Shown in pieces: positions 60,501-64,000 of a DNA stretch of 64,000 nucleotides; position 1 is the stretch's first letter; each line of letters opens with the position of its first letter. This DNA comes from Branchiostoma floridae. Its lineage: Eukaryota > Chordata > Leptocardii > Amphioxiformes > Branchiostomatidae. Both the position numbers and the translations under genes were made by a program. The stretch lies in the NCBI RefSeq assembly GCF_000003815.2, contig NC_049992.1:12802354-12866353 (forward strand). Reading direction: 5' to 3'. The notes below the pieces were generated by a model that was not told the origin of the DNA, did no database searches, and worked only from the letters and a program-made list of their open reading frames with translations.

Positions 60501-61192
60501 GAAAGGTACTTGTATTCGTAGCGTGCAGTACGCTGTATGATTGATAGGAGGCGTTTATGCCTTTATGCACATAGGGCGTACATGTAGGAAAGGTTTTCAG
60601 TATTAACAGGTGGTCATTGTAAATAGGTACTACCCGTCCATCAAAAGCTGACCACAATGACCAAGTGTATTTTGTGAAGATAGACTTTGTGAAGTCGCTT
60701 GTACAGGTTTAACTGTATTACAGTGGAAGCCAGTTAATTGCACAATGGATAATCGCACACTTCTGTTAAATGCACGGAATTCTTAAATCCCGTGGTGGTG
60801 CGGTCCAGCTTAATAACTTCGCTTTGTTGCACCATTCGGATAATTGCACGAAACGCACTGGCAAATGCGTTGTGCAATTAAGCGGCTTTTACTGTATGTC
60901 TAATTTCCTGAGTTGTATATTTTGCTTAATTTACTAAAAAAAAAAACACCAGTCGTTCCCCCTTGTCTCTCGGTTAGGCAGAGCCACCTACACGTGGGAA
61001 GAGGGTGCCCAGAAGGCGGAGACCCGTATAGACGCTACCAACGGAACCGTCTACAGTATGAACGAGCACGACGCACACCACATGGTCGTGCACGAGGACA
61101 TCCAGGCCCTGTGTGTGTTCCACCCGGTCCTGGTTGGCAACGAGAACCACGATTTCAGCGGAGGGTACTCTGGGTTCAAGCCTTCCGAGTGA
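57505..61192 (+). CDS. two-domain cupin protein with C-terminal ectoine synthase (EctC), 253 aa
   Basis: Exons: 57505-57786 (GTAAGT donor, phase 0), 60241-60505 (phase 1), 60978-61192 (TGA). The C-terminal domain, from about residue 122, aligns along its length with bacterial ectoine synthase: GTDRDIDWG near the start, CYKHHVESAYYVKG, GTVYSMNEHDAHH and LCVFHPVLVGNENHD. The Glu of HVES, the Tyr of TVYSM and the second-loop His of HDAHH correspond to the three metal ligands of EctC. EctC closes N-gamma-acetyl-diaminobutyrate to ectoine, a compatible solute. The N-terminal domain (about 1-112) has the same MIVR start and cupin strand order (VYYCVSGRATGT...ADVVVAF...LRLFCIY) but lacks all three ligands. 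No signal peptide, so cytosolic. No EctA or EctB is in the window. Bacterial origin by transfer followed by intron gain is inferred. The substrate could differ from the bacterial one. Confidence 0.94.
58530..60055 (+). mobile_element. 5'-truncated LINE (CR1/L2-like) in intron 1 of the EctC gene
   Basis: A long frame to 59909 encodes the C-terminal half of a reverse transcriptase: GCVLSPSLFNLYVSDL, the catalytic FYADDVVM, and the WKLTVNLKKTKIIVFNR and YLGVVF thumb-side motifs. Next comes the typical LINE C-terminal region ending in a Cys/His cluster (LCTLCNSN...NEVHFILECPLY). The fingers domain, endonuclease and first frame are missing, as in target-primed insertions cut short. The 3' end has TTTAGCCCACATGGGCAGGA, AATAAAG and an ATT-rich tail. 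The apparent start codon upstream (58485) is host intron. Uninterrupted frame over about 460 codons indicates a young insertion. Confidence 0.92.
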
Positions 61193-64000
61193 TATTTCCG
61201 TTAGATAAAAAGTTGTTTTGTTTGATAACACTAGGGGTGGCGGTTTCGCTTGAAACTTTTCATAGAAGATTTATTTGCAAGTTCATGTCCGGGAGATACT
61301 AGTAATTGCAAGTACATGGTGGAAACATAAGAGGCATACAATTGACAATATACAGGGATAAACATAATTGTAGAATGAGAGGCTAATCGATTCCTATTGT
61401 TGACTAATATTACTATTAGTTGGATTTGACTTCTTTTTTTGGAAACAGAGGAAGATGAAAAGACCGACTTGTTCTATAATTTGTGGGTTCTGCGATTTTA
61501 AGAGGAAAGTGGCTTCCTGTTCATCTGTGAATGTGGGGAAGTATTATGTGTTGTCTGTTTATTGTCAGGCACTATGGCCAATAAGAACGAACAATTGACA
61601 GTGTATTTAAAAAAACGATAATCTAGTATACTTAAAATCAAAATACAGGATTCACACTGTATCTCGTGTACGTGGTCTGTGTACGACGTGACAGTAGTTA
61701 TTCCAGACCTTACTTGTGGAAACAACATCAGAGTATAATGGCACTCTAACAATATCGTTCTCAGACGCCAAGAGGGGAGTCGCAAATGAATGCGCCAGCT
61801 TACGCCTCCTGGTGTCAAAAGTGTCCACGCGCATCAGTGCAAAGAGCCAGCTGTTGCTGCTTCATCTTAGTTGTGACATAACAATCTTAAGTTCCTTCTT
61901 TCATATACAAGATGACATAGAAGCGACTTGTATGACAAACGTAGGAGCGAACTGCCATCCGGATGGATACCCAAGCTATATCACTTCATTGTTGCGAGGT
62001 AAAACAGAGTTGCTCATTGTCAATACTACGTACTTCGTCAAGAGGTGACCTTTCTTCCTATAGGTACAAATTGTGCGTTCCGAACTCCCCAAGCCTGATC
62101 CACTGGACTTGACACGACAAATAAAATTACAGCGACTTTTGTCAGGTCTACATGTATAGCAACTACTTACAGTACAACTTAAGACACATAACGTTATATG
62201 GATATCTATAGGTTTGAACAAATCAACATATATGGTCTAGCATGTCATTTACACTATTGGTCCTATGGTATAAACATTCGTGGATATATTGCCTACTTGT
62301 ACACAATTAGGATTATCGCCTGCCAGAATGTAGTTTAGATTTATCTATCGTACAGAGAGTAGCAAATTCTTTAGAGCAAGCGGAAAGTAATACTAGTAAC
62401 GTTATATCTAGAGAGATCAGTTAAAGTATAACGAACTGTAATTTCGAGAAGTAACTAACATATACTAGTTATTGACGATGCAACTTATTAAATCGTCGGC
62501 GGACAGAAGTTGGTACCTTTAAATCTGAACCGGAACAGAACATATATAACTTCTTAATCATTTGTTGGCGATTATCGGATATTACTGCAAAACATCAAAG
62601 CATAGGTACTTAACCGTAGAAATGGAAAATATAAGTATAGAAATGCAAATATATGACGGACCAACAGACTCTGGCTGTAAGAATAATTGCAATTTTCTCA
62701 TTGTTTGAAGCGCTAATTGTGATGAGCAGTTAGGATCGTGTTTTTTTTGCCCCGCAATGCAGTGGACTGTCTCTGTGTCAGTGTCTCCAGAGGGCTGATG
62801 TAACAACTCAAAATCGAAACGTTTCTCAAGCTCTTGCTTTCCCTAAGCGTTTAAAGTTTAATCCGTCCTTTTAGGCTAGCTGATAAGCGGAACCGGGAGC
62901 TTGAGAAATTTTGCCTTCTCACACCTGCTTGGACATTGCTTAGACTCCACCTGCAGCTTCGTCTACCAACGTCTGGATGGGGGGTGGGGGGTGGCTGAGG
63001 GTGCTTGTATACATGTAGATTTATGTAGAGCGTATATGCATATAAGTTATATAAAGGTAGTGTGTCAACTGCCCTATGTATTGACAAACTCGATCCGCAA
63101 TGAAGTTTCCACAAACTGCTCAAAAATTCGCAAAGGATTTTGATAGAAGCATTTTCTTTCCCCTAGTCACCCCTCCATACGTAATTGGAACAATTCAGGC
63201 GTAAATCGTTTATCGTCAGGGTACCAAGTAAGTTTTTGCCCTGTTTAAGTGCACGAACGTACCAAGAAAGGAACTTCAGGTACCAAGAAAGAACCCGTAT
63301 CTTAAAGATAAGATTTGATATCTGTATAACATGCGTTGAATGTTTTATAGAGAGAGCGGGCCAATAAGGTTAGAATAACATTGTACTTACTTGTATTTTC
63401 ACCCAAATACAAAATGGTACATTCTAGAAGCACTGCTTTACATAGACCAATCACAAACGAGAATTGTGCTGTGATTTTCCGTTCAAGACATTGGGCGCCA
63501 TTGTCCGACTCTTTTTTCGACGGAGGAACGTCGGATCGCGGATCGCTGGATCTGTTCGCAAGATTGAACTGAAATGTTTCTCGTCTGCGTTCACCGTGCA
63601 TTGTGTGAGTGGCTGCAGGCCAGTCCAGGGAGGTTTCTATAATATTTTGTCTGGAATTTTTCAGTCAGTCATTCCGTCAGAGCCTCAAAAATCTTACGTC
63701 AACAAAGAACGCGGCACTAAAGACAGCAAAGTTGGCTTTTAATTGAAGCTTTTATCCAGATTTTTGGCACAATTTTCTGTTTATATATTGATGATCTCAG
63801 ACAAAACGCGCGGGTCCCGGATCGATATGAAACAACAACCAGTGCCCCAGCTCACTATGTAGAGTGAAATAGTAACGTTAAGTCAGAACCTGAAAAACTC
63901 CCACAAAGATTTAGATTTAGTTTGAGTTGTTGTTTTTTTAAGGAAGGAAAATAGAAAAGAAAAGCTCAGCTGTAGTGGTCTCGACAGATGGTCTCGACAG
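61193..64000. other. 3' flank, no gene recognised
   Basis: No open frame here shows a domain I recognise. The region contains only short direct repeats (for example AGGTACCAAGAAAG near 63219 and 63278) and ordinary AT-rich DNA. The 3' UTR of the EctC gene probably occupies the first few hundred bases. Confidence 0.5.

Overview
This is a eukaryotic window and almost certainly comes from an amphioxus (Branchiostoma) genome assembly. The evidence is small exons with GT-AG introns, a chordate-type Emx homeobox gene whose exon boundary is invaded by a minisatellite, a globin with three introns, a transmembrane EGF/C-type-lectin protein, tectonin lectins, SINEs with a shared Deu-like tail on 5S-like or tRNA-like heads, and many short palindromic transposons. 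There are two 100-base assembly gaps (2502-2601, 17610-17709).

Layout. 1-2.6 kb: 5' part of an Emx homeobox gene on the minus strand. 2.6-20.6 kb: no gene recognised; dispersed repeats, MITEs, SINEs, LINE remnants and simple repeats. 20.66-26 kb: a plus-strand globin with a TATA box and four coding exons; a 1.1-kb fold-back element sits in its first coding intron. 27.1-28 kb: two MITEs. 28.1-34.9 kb: a plus-strand type II membrane protein with a charged heptad-repeat cytoplasmic tail, one membrane segment, EGF repeats and a C-type lectin domain, carrying three lesions. 37.8-53.4 kb: two head-to-head tectonin (six-bladed beta-propeller lectin) genes forming a large inverted duplication. The plus copy (48.96-53.4 kb) is intact. 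The minus copy (46.3-37.8 kb) is a pseudogene with two frameshifting deletions and a 1.2-kb transposon inside an exon. 54.6-57.4 kb: tandem repeats and unrecognised sequence.

57.5-61.2 kb holds the most unusual gene: a three-exon plus-strand gene for a two-domain cupin protein. Its C-terminal half is a recognisable ectoine synthase (EctC) with the metal ligands in place. Its N-terminal half is a diverged EctC-like cupin that has lost them. Ectoine synthesis is classically bacterial, so this is a candidate horizontally acquired and then intron-bearing animal gene. A 5'-truncated LINE lies in its first intron. 61.2-64 kb: nothing recognised.

The genes are not a functional operon-like unit; they are neighbouring, unrelated animal genes in a repeat-rich, polymorphic genome. 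Several repeats can be dated against each other by nesting, and the inverted tectonin copies supply paralogous empty sites for some insertions.
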